From positions 81,508,162-81,572,161 of the forward strand of contig NC_089587.1 in NCBI RefSeq assembly GCF_019320115.1: DNA of 64,000 nt, given 5' to 3'. The stretch comes from Miscanthus floridulus. Its lineage: Eukaryota > Streptophyta > Magnoliopsida > Poales > Poaceae. Under the pieces are notes generated by a model that was not told the DNA's origin, made no database searches, and was given only the letters and a program-made list of their open reading frames with translations. Made by a program: the position numbers and the translations under genes. Shown here one piece after another: positions 23,048 through 34,333 of this stretch (positions are counted from its first letter, which is position 1; each line of letters opens with the position of its first letter).

Positions 23048-25548
23048 CGGCGGCAATTTACACATATAGCTCTGTTTCGAATTCATATTTCTTTCACATT
23101 TTTGTATAGATAAATTGTGCATCATATGCTATGATAAAGAACATTCTTTTGCATAAGATACTTATATACCTCAGGCCGGATGATTAAGAAATATTGATTA
23201 ATAGTCTGTACATCCTCATCAACCACATGATGACATCCCTACATGTTAATTTTTTTTGTTAGTACTTGGTTGTGTACCCTGTGTTCATTTTTTGTTAGTA
23301 CTTGGTTATGAAAACTGCCATTTCACAGTAGGACTTGACCTGAACTTCTGCAGTATTTTTCACATTAATTTTGTTGCGTACTATATCGTTACCTGAGTGG
23401 GTCCTACCTCTTACCATTGCCTTTTAAATTTCTGAATACTTCATAGGCTACGACTTGTTCCTGCATTCTATTATTATTACTGCACCTTTCTACTGTGGTT
23501 GAGTTAAACTGGAAGTACAAGAGCATGATGTGTAATATTTTTGTCGTGAACCAAGTGACATGAAATAAGTTTTCGATTTGATATGCCTGAACATATTTCG
23601 CTTTGGATCTTAAATCCTGATTAAAATTATTTCAGCATGCCTCAACCATGAAGCCTGAAGTAACATATATGTCCTTGATGAGAACCCGTAACTGCAATAT
23701 TGTGATGATCATGTCTAAAAATGCAATGAGGTGCTAGTTGTATTTTCTTAGCATGTACCGAGGGGCTAGGAAGAAGGTCACTGTTGAATGTGTGAATTAT
23801 TAATTCTGTATAGTGAATTAACTGGTATTGAATATGTGCCGCTTATTTCAGGAAAAGCACAAGGATAAGAAGCACAGAAAGGCAAAGGACAGGGGAAAAG
23901 GAGAAACAAAAGAAAAGGGTAGAGATAATAGGAAAGATAAGAACAACAGGAAACACAAAAGAGTGAACTGCGGAGAGAGGAAAAAGAACAAGGACATATG
24001 TAAAGACAGAAACCAAACTTTGAGACAGAGAAAACCTGAAGAAAATGGATGGCATGAATCAGTCAAAGATATTATACCAGCTGATGAGTTGGTTAACCGA
24101 ATTTTTGGTCAAGGAGGTCATACAGACCACAAACATAACAATACTGAGTTGCTTCCTTGGAGCACTGATAACATTGGTAGTACAGGTTCTAAAGAGAAGG
24201 AAAGGAATTTGCTTGGTAGAATGGTTAAGAAATCTGCACAAGCAACAGAAGACAATTACGGGATGGTGCAAAAGAGTGATAGTATTGCTCATGCAACTAA
24301 AAAAGGAATGGGTAGGGGTATCGATTCTAAAACTGAAATAAAGAATGGGAAGAGCCTTCAAGATAGATCAGCTGAGATGCATTCCAGAAGAAGGTACAAT
24401 TGTAATGGAGTCGGTGTATACCATGATAATTCTGATACACAAAGAAGCTTTGAAGGTGTACATGCTGCAACTGGCCGAGTCACACCTAACCCAAATACTT
24501 TTCAGAGAACGGAAGAAACAGGACAAGATCCTGATATTTCTGTCCATTCTGCAAACGTAAAAAATGGCAGAAGTAGCACAAAAGGTATGGGGGAGGAAAA
24601 TCAAAGTTCTAACAATTTCTGGAGCGAGATGGATCGGCAATTTGCACGAAATAAAGATGGAGCAGTTGAAGGGAAGGCAAAAGGTAACTATCGTAAAGGT
24701 CTTGAAGGCAAAGATAGAGATAGTGTTGTAAAGAAAAGAAAGACTGAATGCGAAAATAAAGAGAAAGAAGTGGAGAAAAATGGCACTTTCAATGAGCAGA
24801 AACAGGAAGATCTTGGTGCAAGCAAGGACAAGGTCGATAATCTGGTGCATTTGGGCTGTCTTAATGAGCAAAAGTTTGCTTCTGATATCAGGAAAATGAA
24901 AGACTTTGACCCTAATAGCTCTCCACATGGTAAGTTCCTTTTCTCTTTCCTTTTATATAAAGTAGCCAATGACCTTTTCTCCCTCCTTTTCTGTGAGCAT
25001 TTAGTTCATAACAGCACAGACATGCTAAATACATCGAAGCAGCAGTATTTAAATTTTACTTATTTTGAGTCTCATTTGGAATATGTTGACAGAACACAGT
25101 ATGAGAACAAGTAAGCTGCCAATGATCTCTTTCCAATCTTACTTGTGTGGGCGAGAAAATTTCACAGCATCCTCAGTGGATCACACGTCATTCTTCTACA
25201 GAACTAGCTGGGGTGAATACTTGTGATATAGGTCAGCATGAGTGCCAACATAGCTATAACAATGGCATCACTGGCTCTCGTTATTTAGAGGAGCAAATGC
25301 CTTCAGTTACTTCATCTGGTTATGAGAGTAAACCTCACCCTGATACCAAGCATCTGAGCCGAGTGCACTGCATACCTTCAACACATGACTTCTCAGAGTA
25401 CATTGATCAGGACTGGTTGTTTTCCGTGGATCATGTTAGGCAGAAAACAGTGACATTTGAGGCTGTAGAACCACGCCAAGTTTGGACTGATGCACAGCTA
25501 ATTGATACTGCTGATGTAATTGCTATGCCTTACGTTGTTCCTTTCTGA
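22377..25548 (+). CDS. Lysine-rich plant-specific protein, three exons (function unknown)
   Basis: Exons are 22377-22460, 23852-24929 and 25202-25548, giving 502 residues. Splice sites are AAG|GTTCAT...TTTCAG|GAAAAG and CATG|GTAAGT...CTACAG|AACTAG, and the phases agree (0, then 1). The start MSRCFPFPPPGF and the end (DWLF near the start of the last block, then QVWTDAQLIDTADVIAMPYVVPF) are the two conserved ends of a plant protein family often labelled 'myb-like protein X' or 'glutamic acid/lysine-rich protein'. Between them lies a low-complexity, highly charged region: lysine/arginine-rich (about residues 29-85: KHKDKKHRKAKDRGKGETK and onward), then mixed charged sequence. The basic stretch would suit a nuclear protein, but that is inference. 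I know of no demonstrated biochemical function. The first intron is 1.4 kb and carries a T/G homopolymer. The name 'myb-like' does not mean a Myb domain is present; I see none. Confidence 0.8.
22991..23047. repeat. Homopolymer block: about 21 T followed by about 36 G
   Basis: The block lies in intron 1 of the lysine-rich protein gene, followed by CGGCGGC. A G-run of this length can form G-quadruplexes and is prone to length change and sequencing or assembly error, so the exact count is unreliable. Confidence 0.9.
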
Positions 25549-26103
25549 TGGCACTCACAGTGATATACACGGTGAGTTGGCTACTGCAACTTGAGTTATG
25601 ATGTGAAGGTCCAGGAGATCGCCTGACATAACCTACTGTGATGCATATCAGGCTGTTTCACTCACTCAAGCAATCTCTTTGTTGGTGGGATTTCTGCGCA
25701 CATTGTTTGTTGAACTGAGAGCAAAGATTAGCTGTGTCCAAACTCAGCATTTTTGGTGTCAGGTTGGCAGTTTTCTTGTCTCTGCTGTATCCAATCATTC
25801 TAATAACCAATGCTCAAAATGATGTACCATTCTTTCTCTAGGAAAAGGGGAAAAGCTGAGAGGTCCTGCACAGTTGAATTCTGCTGCAATCCAGGCAACC
25901 TTTGCCAAGAGATTTTGATGTGTAGTATGCGCATTGCTCTCGTACATAATGTGTTCAGGTGAAACGGCGTGAAACAAGGGAAATCACATATAGACTTTAC
26001 TTTACGTTGTACCCAATTTAGTTTGTTATATTGTTCCAAACAAAAGTTTAGATCCATACGTGTTGCTAATGACTATACATTACTGTACATAATATGCGCA
26101 TTA
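25549..26103. other. 3' UTR of the lysine-rich gene and spacer
   Basis: The stretch immediately follows the TGA at 25546-25548. No further gene is visible before the BBR/BPC relic. I looked for the usual N-terminal part of a BBR protein here and did not find it. Confidence 0.4.
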
Positions 26104-26251
26104 CAGAAGGCCCTTCATTCTCACCCTATCGTACCAGCTGGGCATGTTGGGCATCCAGGCCATGGTGACCATCCTGCGCATGGTGGATATATTGTGCATC
26201 ACCATCATATCCTACTGGCTATGGGATGATATCAGATGCAACTCTCCAGAT

Positions 26252-26756
26252 TAAGGCTGGATAACGAGCTGGCTCGGCTTGACTCGTTCTGGCTCGTTAA
26301 GATAACGAGCTAGCTCGGCTCGGCTCGTTATCCTAACGAGCCAGAAAGCCAGCTCAGCTCGGCTCGTTAAAAGCTCGAGCTGGCTCATTAAGCTCGCGAA
26401 CCAGGTATAAAAAATATACAAAGTATAATATTTGCATTTATCTAAAGTTTGGGAATAATAATAATATAAAAGAAATGCATCTAGACCAGTTACCAGTCAA
26501 TTTATAGGGTCTAGACCAGTTACCAGTCAATTGTAAAGTGTAAGACATTGAGTAATATAAAAACTAATATAAGTTTTGATACTTTTTTTCCTGAAAGCTT
26601 GCTCGTTTAGCTCGCAAGCTGGCTCGAGTTGGCTCGTTATAGCTAACGAGCTAAAATCTTGGCTCGGCTCGGTTCGTTATCATAATGAGCCGAGCCGAGT
26701 CGAGCCAGCCACGAGCCGAGCGAGCTAACGAGCTTCGAGTTTTTCGTCCAGCCTTA
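26252..26756. mobile_element. Non-autonomous hAT-like element (505 bp) with perfect 8-bp duplication, inside the BBR/BPC relic
   Basis: The ends TAAGGCTGGA and (reverse complement) TAAGGCTGGAC are inverted. The target duplication CTCCAGAT is at 26244-26251 and 26757-26764. Removing the element and one duplication rejoins the BBR reading ...GYGMISDATLQ with MMQPQ. The subterminal regions are long arrays of GAGC/GCTC words (gctcggctcg), the middle is AT-rich, and there is no coding capacity. Confidence 0.9.
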
Positions 26757-27269
26757 CTCCAGATGATGCAACCACAGCTTGAGTCACAGCTTCAGGAACC
26801 TCCTCCATGCAAGGAAGACGAAGTCCCACCTCCATTGATTCAGGATCAATCTGTGGTTAGTACCGGGCCATCTGTGAAAAAGAGGCAGCGGGGCCAGCAG
26901 CAGAGTCGGCAGCCTAAGTCACCAAAGCCTAAGAAGGCTGCTGGCACTTGATGGGCATGCGCCCCGAAGGAGGGGACCTAAGAAGACTGGGGGGATGGTG
27001 ATTAACGGTATTGAGTTGGACCTTGCCAACATACAAACACCAGTGTGCTCGTGCACTGGAGCTCCCCAGCAATGCTACCGTTGGGGTGCAGGTGGCTGGC
27101 AGTCTGCGTGCTGCACGACTTCTATTTCAACGTATCCACTGCCAAAGAGCACAAAGCGCCGGGGCGCACCTATTGTCAGAAGGAAGATGAGCCAAGGTGC
27201 ATTCAAAAAGGTGTTCGAGAAGCTTGCTGGTGAAGGGTACAACCTTGTTAACCCAATTGACTTGAAGAC

Positions 27270-27713
27270 TGTAAGAGCCCTACTGGGAAGGGGGCCTTGG
27301 TGGGTGGCGGCTGGGTTCTAGGGGGATGTGGGCGGCGGCACAGGGAGAGGGAGAGAGGGAGCCGGCGCAGGGAGAAGAAGGAGAGGTAGGGCAGGGGATA
27401 ATTGTTCTTTTATTGCTTAATTAGATTGATTACATCATCCATGTATATATAGTCCCTATTAGGCTTGTATCCCAAACAACTACGGAAGATCCTTATAGAT
27501 TGGATTCTCCCTTCCATAACATGCTCTAATAAGGTAAACCTCCTAACCTAATCCCTCCCGGGACATGACGGCGGCGTGGGCGACGGCGACGGCGCCACCT
27601 CCTCCTGGCCCGCGCGGCCCTTCTAGGGCGCGCTGGAGCCGGCTGGCACCCCTCCTCGGGCCTCCCTAGGCCCGTTAGCTCTAGGTTGGGGGCCTCTCAT
27701 TAGACGTATGCCA
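27270..27713 (-). repeat. Element A 3' LTR
   Basis: 444 bp, TG...CA on the plus strand. It carries a GC-rich block near 27600-27650 that the other LTR lacks, and itself lacks a block of about 24 bp present in the other near 51630-51655. Confidence 0.9.
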
Positions 27714-29126
27714 TCACTCCACCTTCTCCGATCAGCGTGTCCTCGTGTTGAATCGTCGTCTAGTCGTTGACGCCTTCAGGTGGTAGCCTAGCACCTTAGG
27801 GAATATCTGTGAGCTGAACTGTGAAGTGGCCCAAAGTGTCGTTGAAGTCATTGGTGTTGATGTTGTGGTCGGAGAACTGGAAGTAGTAGCTGTAGGAGCC
27901 GAAGTAGCCGTTGATGTAGTAGCTGTTGGTTCCCGATTCGTCCACTAGTTCATGGGCATAGCGTGCTGCATAGATGGCGGCGCCTAGAAGTGTTCCCTGA
28001 AAGTGGAGCATTTGCATGGCCCTTGGGGGGAGTGTACCTGGCCTGCCTCAACTTGCCCTCTTATGCGCCTACACAATGATGTCGCCATGATGGATGGTGG
28101 AGCTGTGGTGAAGTGTTGTAGCTGGCCGAAGAGGAGGTCGCCTGTGTTGTAGTTGGCTAGAGAGATTAGCGGATGTTCATCTGCATGCTGCCTGTTGATG
28201 TAGACATCATCGATAGAAAGGAACTATTGGCCATTGTCGTCGAAGAAGACGATTGTTGCTGGCGGTAGTATGCGTTGGGGCCATTCTCCGAGTAATAGAA
28301 TGCTCGAGGGGAATGCATGTGTTGTTGGTGAAGACATCGTTGTATGGAGACCGGCGGCTATGAGGTGTGGTGATGTAGTACCAAGTGATTCGAGCAGGTC
28401 TTGTAGCAGAGGTGATGTCGCCGAGATGTAGTATCCTTCGTTGTAGCGGATGATGCCATGTTGGAGGGACCAAGCTGGTGCTGCTGCCTGGACTTCAATG
28501 GTGGCGGATATGATCTCGAGTTCGTGCTCTTCCGTGGCTACCATGCGGAGTTGAGCAAGAATCTCTTGGTCTGGTTCGATGTGGCTTGTATCTCTATTGT
28601 TGTTGTCAGCTGATGGGGGAAGTGGTATCACTGGTGTGTTTGGAGATGTCAGAGGCGAGTCGGTTGACGGCGGCTGTGGTTGTACTGCCGTGTTTGTTAC
28701 TTGTGACGAGGTGCGTTCCCTCTGGCGGGCGAGCATTGCGGTTGCTGAGTTGTAGCCGGATCGTGGCATGAGTGCCCCTGTTGATCATGTTCTGGTCATC
28801 GATGACACTATCGGAGAGAGGAAGGCAGGTTCCCCTTCCATTGGACTGGCTGGGGTATGCGTGTTCTGCTCCTCGGTGGCGTCGGGCTTGATGCGGGTTG
28901 GCGTAGCGACGGGTGGAGCATCTGCTAGGTCCTCTAGGGCGAGGGCGAGGAAGATGACCATGTCTATATCTTGCGGTTGGTGCTGAGTGACCGCTTCCCG
29001 AAGTACGTTTGGAAGACCATCAGTGAAGAGGTGGACTTGTTGTAGACTGCTAGGGATGCCAATAGCTGCTACGTACGCGGTAAATGCGTCGATGTAGTCG
29101 TTCAGGTTGTCGACGAGCCAGGAGGG
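27714..29126 (-). pseudogene. Element A gag, C-terminal part and 3' region
   Basis: The minus strand continues the gag reading at 29126 (SWLVDNLNDYIDAFTAY, HLFTDGLPNVLREAV), characteristic of the helical end of a gypsy-type gag. A Thr/Pro/Ser-rich region follows. The 181-residue open frame at 28769-28224 is downstream, with no recognisable enzymatic motif. The stretch ends in the polypurine tract at about 27714-27730. No zinc knuckle or pol motif was seen. Confidence 0.6.
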
Positions 29127-29862
29127 TGTAGGGTCGAGATGGCGGACTAGAAGGGGGTGAATAGTCCTTTCTAAAACTTAATCATACCAAGTAACCGAAA
29201 TAAATATGGAATTAAAATTATCGGTCTAGCCAAGACTACACCCCTCTATCTAAGTTCACAAGCACTTTACAAAGATCCTAAATAAGCAACTAAGGTGCCG
29301 GGCTAGCTAGAGCTCACCTAACCAATTCTAAGAGCAAGGTCATACAAACATATGCCACTAGTACTTCAAGCACGGGGGAGCTCCTACACAACTAGTAAGC
29401 AAAAGCACAAAGCTCCTAAGCTCACTAGCAATGCTCAATAACAAGGCTACACAAGCCAAATTAGAGAGCGTAAATTACTTAGTACACAAACTAAGCAATA
29501 TGACTAACAAAGTTACTAAAACCAAATTAGCCACGTAAGGGAGCTACTTCTATGCTACACAAGCAAGAAGGCAACTAGCAAGCTACTAAAGCTAAACTAG
29601 TCACAAGAGCAATTACACAAGCACAATGTATGAAATGTAAATACAAGCTTGTGTTGCGCGGAATGCAAACCACCGAGAAGATGATGAAGACAATGTTGAC
29701 ATGGTGATTTTCTCCTGAGGTTCACTTGGTTGCCACTAAGCTACATCCCCGTTGTGTTGACCGCTCACTTGGTGGTTCGGCGGCTAATTGGTATCACCCG
29801 CCAAGCCCGCACGTCGGGCACCGCAAGAACCTACCCCGAAAGTGAGGGTAGCTCAATGACAC

Positions 29863-30097
29863 GTCATCGATGGGAGTTTACATATCTCTACCTTGCTCTT
29901 TAGCTTTTACATTTACATTAATTGTATTACTCCTTTTGCGGTAGAGATAGAAACACACTAGCAAAACCATAGTTGCATATTTAGATAGTTTATCTTTTGC
30001 ATAGGTTTTGCTAGGGTTAGAAAAAGAGGCCATGGTTTAGAAGTATAATTTTAAGTTGCCTAATTCACCCCCCTCTTAGGCGTCACGGTCCCCTACA
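29863..30097 (+). repeat. Element D 5' LTR, last 235 bp
   Basis: It is homologous to 44917-45151 (tcatcgatgggagttt... to ...ccccctcttaggYgtcaYggtcccctaca). Confidence 0.85.
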
Positions 30098-30168
30098 AGT
30101 AGTATCGAAGCCAGATTGGCTCAATTTGGACCTTTGGCTTAACCGCTGTTGAGCCGACGCTATTTAGA

Positions 30169-32323
30169 GTGGTTGGGATGGATACCTCTAGGCCTCCGCA
30201 CTTTGACGGCACTAACTTCCCTTACTATAAAGCTAGAATGGCTTTTCACCTTGAGGCGGTTGATTTGGGTGTTTGGAGAGTCACTCGTGACGGGATGAAA
30301 CCCATTAAGAATCCTGATAAACCCACCAAGAGTGAAGAAAAGGAAATTCATTTCAATGCTAGAGTTAAAAATTGCTTGTTTGAATCATTTAGTATGGATG
30401 TATTTAACCAAGTGTTCACTTTAAATACGGCACATGAAATTTGGTTAAAACTTCAAGAGCTCCATGACGGCACATCTAATGTCCATGAGCAAAAATATTG
30501 TCTAGCTAAACAAAATTATGATTCCTTCACAATGAATGATGATGAGCTTGTTCGTGATATGTATTCTCGTTTGAATCTAATTATCATTTAGCTCCATTCA
30601 ATAGGATTAATAAAGCTAGATGATACGGACATTGTGAGGAAGATCATCTCCATGCTACCATAAAAGAAATATGCAAGCATCATCACCATCCTTCACAACA
30701 TGGAGAACTTGAGCACCATGACTCCAGACATAGTCATTGGTAAGATAGTGACATTTGAAATATCATGTAAGATGGGTCAAGATGAAGCCTCTTCATCAAG
30801 CAAAGGCAAAGCTCTCGCATATAGCGAGAAAAAGAAGATGAAGGGCAAGCAAGTTGAGACAAGCTCAAGCTCAAGCTCATCAAGTGAAGATGAAGAAGAA
30901 GATGAGGACGATGATGATGAAGAAGAAGATTCAAGTGAAGATGATCAATCTTCCTCCTCCACCTCCGATCTTGATGAAGAATCAATCAAACTAATAAAAA
31001 GGTGGAGAAGATGATCAAAAGGCTCAATGCCAAGGGTGTGCCCATCCAAATCCAAGATCTCATTTTCACCAATCAAAGAAATAAGCAAAGAAAGAGAGGA
31101 TGCTATGGATGCGGCGAGTTGGGGCACTTTATAGAAGTTTGTCCAAACAAGCCCACACCTAAGACAAAGAAAAAGGCATGCAAGAACCAAGCCCTTACAT
31201 CAATAAGGTCATGAGATGATTCTTCAAGTGAAGAAGAAGACCATCACAAGAGGCGAGGGTGCAAGCACTCATCATCAAGCTCTTCTCGTATGTGCCTTAT
31301 GGCATGAGGTAACGAAAGCTCATCCTCTAGTGAGAGTGACAGTGATGATGAAATGTCTTCTTATGATGAAATTATGCAACAAAATCTTAATTATGCTAAA
31401 TTTTGCACTAGTCAATAAAAGAAGCTCGAAAACTAAAAGAAAAGCTAGATAGTTCAAAAGAAGCATACAAAACTTTGCTTGAACAATATGAGAACTTTAC
31501 TAATATCAATGTTGAACTATCTACTAAAATTGAGCAACTTGAGGCTAGTGCAACAATAAATGCATGCACAATCAAGGATGAGCAACTTATAAAGAAAAAT
31601 AAAAAATTAAAAGAAAAGTTAGCTAGCTCACAAGATGCTTATAAAAGTTTGCTTGCTAAAATGGAAATCATGTGCAAACATTGTGATGAGCTAACTAATA
31701 AAGCTGCTAATCTTGAAGCCGCTAGTACAACCCCCACCAAGACATCTAAAAAGAAAAGTTATATCTTTAATATGTCTAAAAAGGATGTCTCTACTTCTTG
31801 TAATGATTTATATTTAGACTCATCTTTGTGCAACTAAGTTTGTGTTGAGAAAGTTGTTCTAGATACATGCACACAAGAGGTTGCAAAGGAGAATGAGCAA
31901 CTCAAGCAAGAAGTAGCTCGCCTCACCAAGGACTTGACTCAAGTGAAAGGCAAGGTGAAGCAAGCCCAACTTCATCAAGATAACACCGTCAATGAAGTGA
32001 AGAAGCTTGATGAAGGACAAACCATGGTTTGCTACGTGTGCCACAAGGAAGGTCACAAGTCCTATGAGTGCAAGGTGATGAATAGGGGAGGAGCAAAGAA
32101 GAAAGAGAAGAAGCAAACAAGCAAGCTCTCCAACACCTACACCAATAAGGTGGACAAGAAGGCCTCCACACCTTATCTCTTGAAGAAGAATAAAAATGAC
32201 AAGGTGGTGGCCATCAAGGTGAACAAGCAAGCCAACAATGGGGTCAAACGCTTTTGGGTACCAAATGAGATCATTACCAATATGAAGAGCACTAAGAAGG
32301 TTTGGATCCTGAAAGGGAAGTAA
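30169..32323 (+). pseudogene. Element D gag (Copia type), broken by several stops and frameshifts
   Basis: The N-terminus MDTSRPPHFDGTNFPYYKAR and the following helical block (WLKLQELHDGTSNVHEQKY) are the DUF4219/UBN2-type gag of Copia elements. Downstream come an acidic/serine tract (30850-30990), a first CCHC zinc knuckle CYGCGELGHFIEVC (about 31101-31142), a coiled-coil-like Lys/Glu-rich stretch (31475-31760), and a second knuckle CYVCHKEGHKSYEC (about 32030-32071). A basic tail ends at 32323. Stops fall near 30590, 30661, 31212, 31419 and 31837, and at least one frameshift lies near 31010. Two widely separated knuckles are unusual for a simple Copia gag but occur in Sirevirus gags. No protease, integrase or RT follows. 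Confidence 0.8.
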
Positions 32324-33666
32324 GAAGTCCGATGGACTTCGGGGAATTTGGAGACTTGGCAAAGTATGGGTGCATTTCATGGGGTGCATCATAATGGACA
32401 AGATCATTGCCAAGTGGGTTAGTGAATACTATGGACCCAAATTCCCCTTCCTATGTTAGGTAACTAGATTTAATTTTCTACAAGTGATATCTTTAAGCAT
32501 CTAGTTACATTTCATGCCTAGATTTGCATTCACATGCTTATATTTTTTGTCATGCATACACTAGGTATATCTTATGGCAGACTTGCTCGGTTTCATTCTT
32601 AACCCTTGGAGCAAATCTACATGGTTTAAAAAGTATTGAGGAGCACGACACATAGCTTGTCTTTCGATTTTTCATCTAATATGTGCCAAAGTCCAAATTG
32701 TAGATAATTTCTCCCGAATATCGCCTTCGAAAATGACTTTCACACTCATGAGATGTCATCTTTCAAGTGGTATTTTTTATTCTAAAATCAATGTGCATGT
32801 TTCCTACAAGTATTCCATACTTGTGTGCATAAATTTAGGGAGAGGTTACTCTACAAGTTGGATGCTTTGAGACTAACACCTTTTTAAGCTTATCATGTGT
32901 AGTAGTCTCATTGCAAGGAAAATGGAGTCCCCGGAGTTAAGCATCATACTTCAAATATCCACCACCTATTGCAAGTGGTAGAAATCAAATTGGTTTCCAC
33001 ATGTGGTATTTTTAAACCAATATCATCATGTTGATTTTATTTTGATATTTACATGCTTTCTCCATATATTATATAGATTAAATTTCCTTAAACAATAATT
33101 TGACAACTATGCATATACTTTGTCTTCTATCATATGTATGCATATATTTAGGGAGGGCATAGTCTATATAATGTGAGAGTCAAATTTTATGACCTATTTC
33201 ACTCTACATATAAAGGATCACAAAGTTTGACCCTCCCTTGTGCTATTAATGTCTTTCTTTTCGGTGTTTGATTTCAAAGGGGGAGAATTTGGAGGACCAA
33301 AAGCAAGCATTAATTTGTAGGATCAAAAGCTAGATCATAATAATTTACAGGTGGTAATGGTCTATAAGTGGTGTCTACAAGTGGTGATGGTCCGAGAAAG
33401 GGAGGATAGTGGATTATGGATTAGTTTATCTAATGGGAAAATTTGTAGGAAGCAAGGCTTAAATCCATAATGCCACATGGGGACATTTGTAAGGGCAAGA
33501 TAAGCTTTTATATAGTATCTTTTCGTCTTACAAGTAGTATCTTTTAGCATCATATAACCTTGCCCCTTGCATTGCATCCTAGCAAGTAGGTAGTTTTCAA
33601 ATTTCAAAATTCTACTATTTGCTTGCTTTGGTCGTGTTGTCATCAATCACCAAAATAGGAAAGATT
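32324..33666 (+). other. Element D 3' non-coding internal region
   Basis: There is no coding signal. It contains a purine-rich AAAGGGGGAGAATTTGG at 33278-33294, typical of the extra polypurine tracts described for Sireviruses, and several AAGTGGTA-type words (near 32766, 32970, 33365, 33378). The tract directly before the LTR is AAAATAGGAAAGAT. Confidence 0.6.
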
Positions 33667-34333
33667 GTAAGGAAAATGGACCCTAGGCCCATTTACTTTG
33701 GATTTTGATATTTGATGACCAACACAACCAAATTGGACTAATGAATTTGTAAGTGAATGTTTTGCAGTTCAATAGGGTGCAAGACGTGACTTGGACGAAG
33801 ACGACGTGATGATCCGATGATCAACATCATAGGTAAGACCTTAGAAGCACAAGAGAAGACCCAAGATATTAAGCAAAGTCCAAGCATAAAGATAGAAACC
33901 AAGCCGGACGTAAGATCATGAAGAAACGAGCTCACCGAGGTGACCGGACGCTGGTAGCACAGTGACCGGATGCCCTGATCAAGAAGCTCGGCAGCAGCAG
34001 TGACCGGATGCTGAACAAGCAAATCGACTGAACGCAGGACAACAGAGTCTAGTCAAGTACAGAGAGATTCTAGAGCGGTAAAATTGCGACCGGACGTGTC
34101 CGGTGGTAAGTGATCGGGCGCTGGCAGCGTCCGATCAGTTGATCGTGGCTCCAACGGTTGGGACGACCGAACGTGTCCGGTCAGTAGCAGAAAAGCGGGA
34201 TTTCGTCCCCAACGGCTATTTTCTCAGTGGGGCTTATAAATACAACCCCCAACCGGCCAAATGAGTAGAGTGGAGCTAAGGAAACATATCAAGGGTGTTG
34301 ATACACCATTTTAGTGATCTCCACTTGCATAGT

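Noticed and set aside
22876..23109. 77-codon frame with Phe and Gly runs
   Set aside because: It is created by the T/G homopolymer in intron 1.
23843..24969. Minus-strand frames rich in Phe, Leu and Ser
   Set aside because: They are the complement of the Lys/Glu-rich exon 2.
25147..25201. Extension of exon 3 upstream to an acceptor at 25167 (TTCACAG)
   Set aside because: Joining exon 2 (phase 1) to that acceptor shifts the frame and meets a stop. CTACAG at 25196-25201 keeps the frame into the conserved C-terminus.
30734..31190. Minus-strand frames rich in Leu, His and Ser
   Set aside because: Opposite the Asp/Glu/Ser-rich part of the element D gag.
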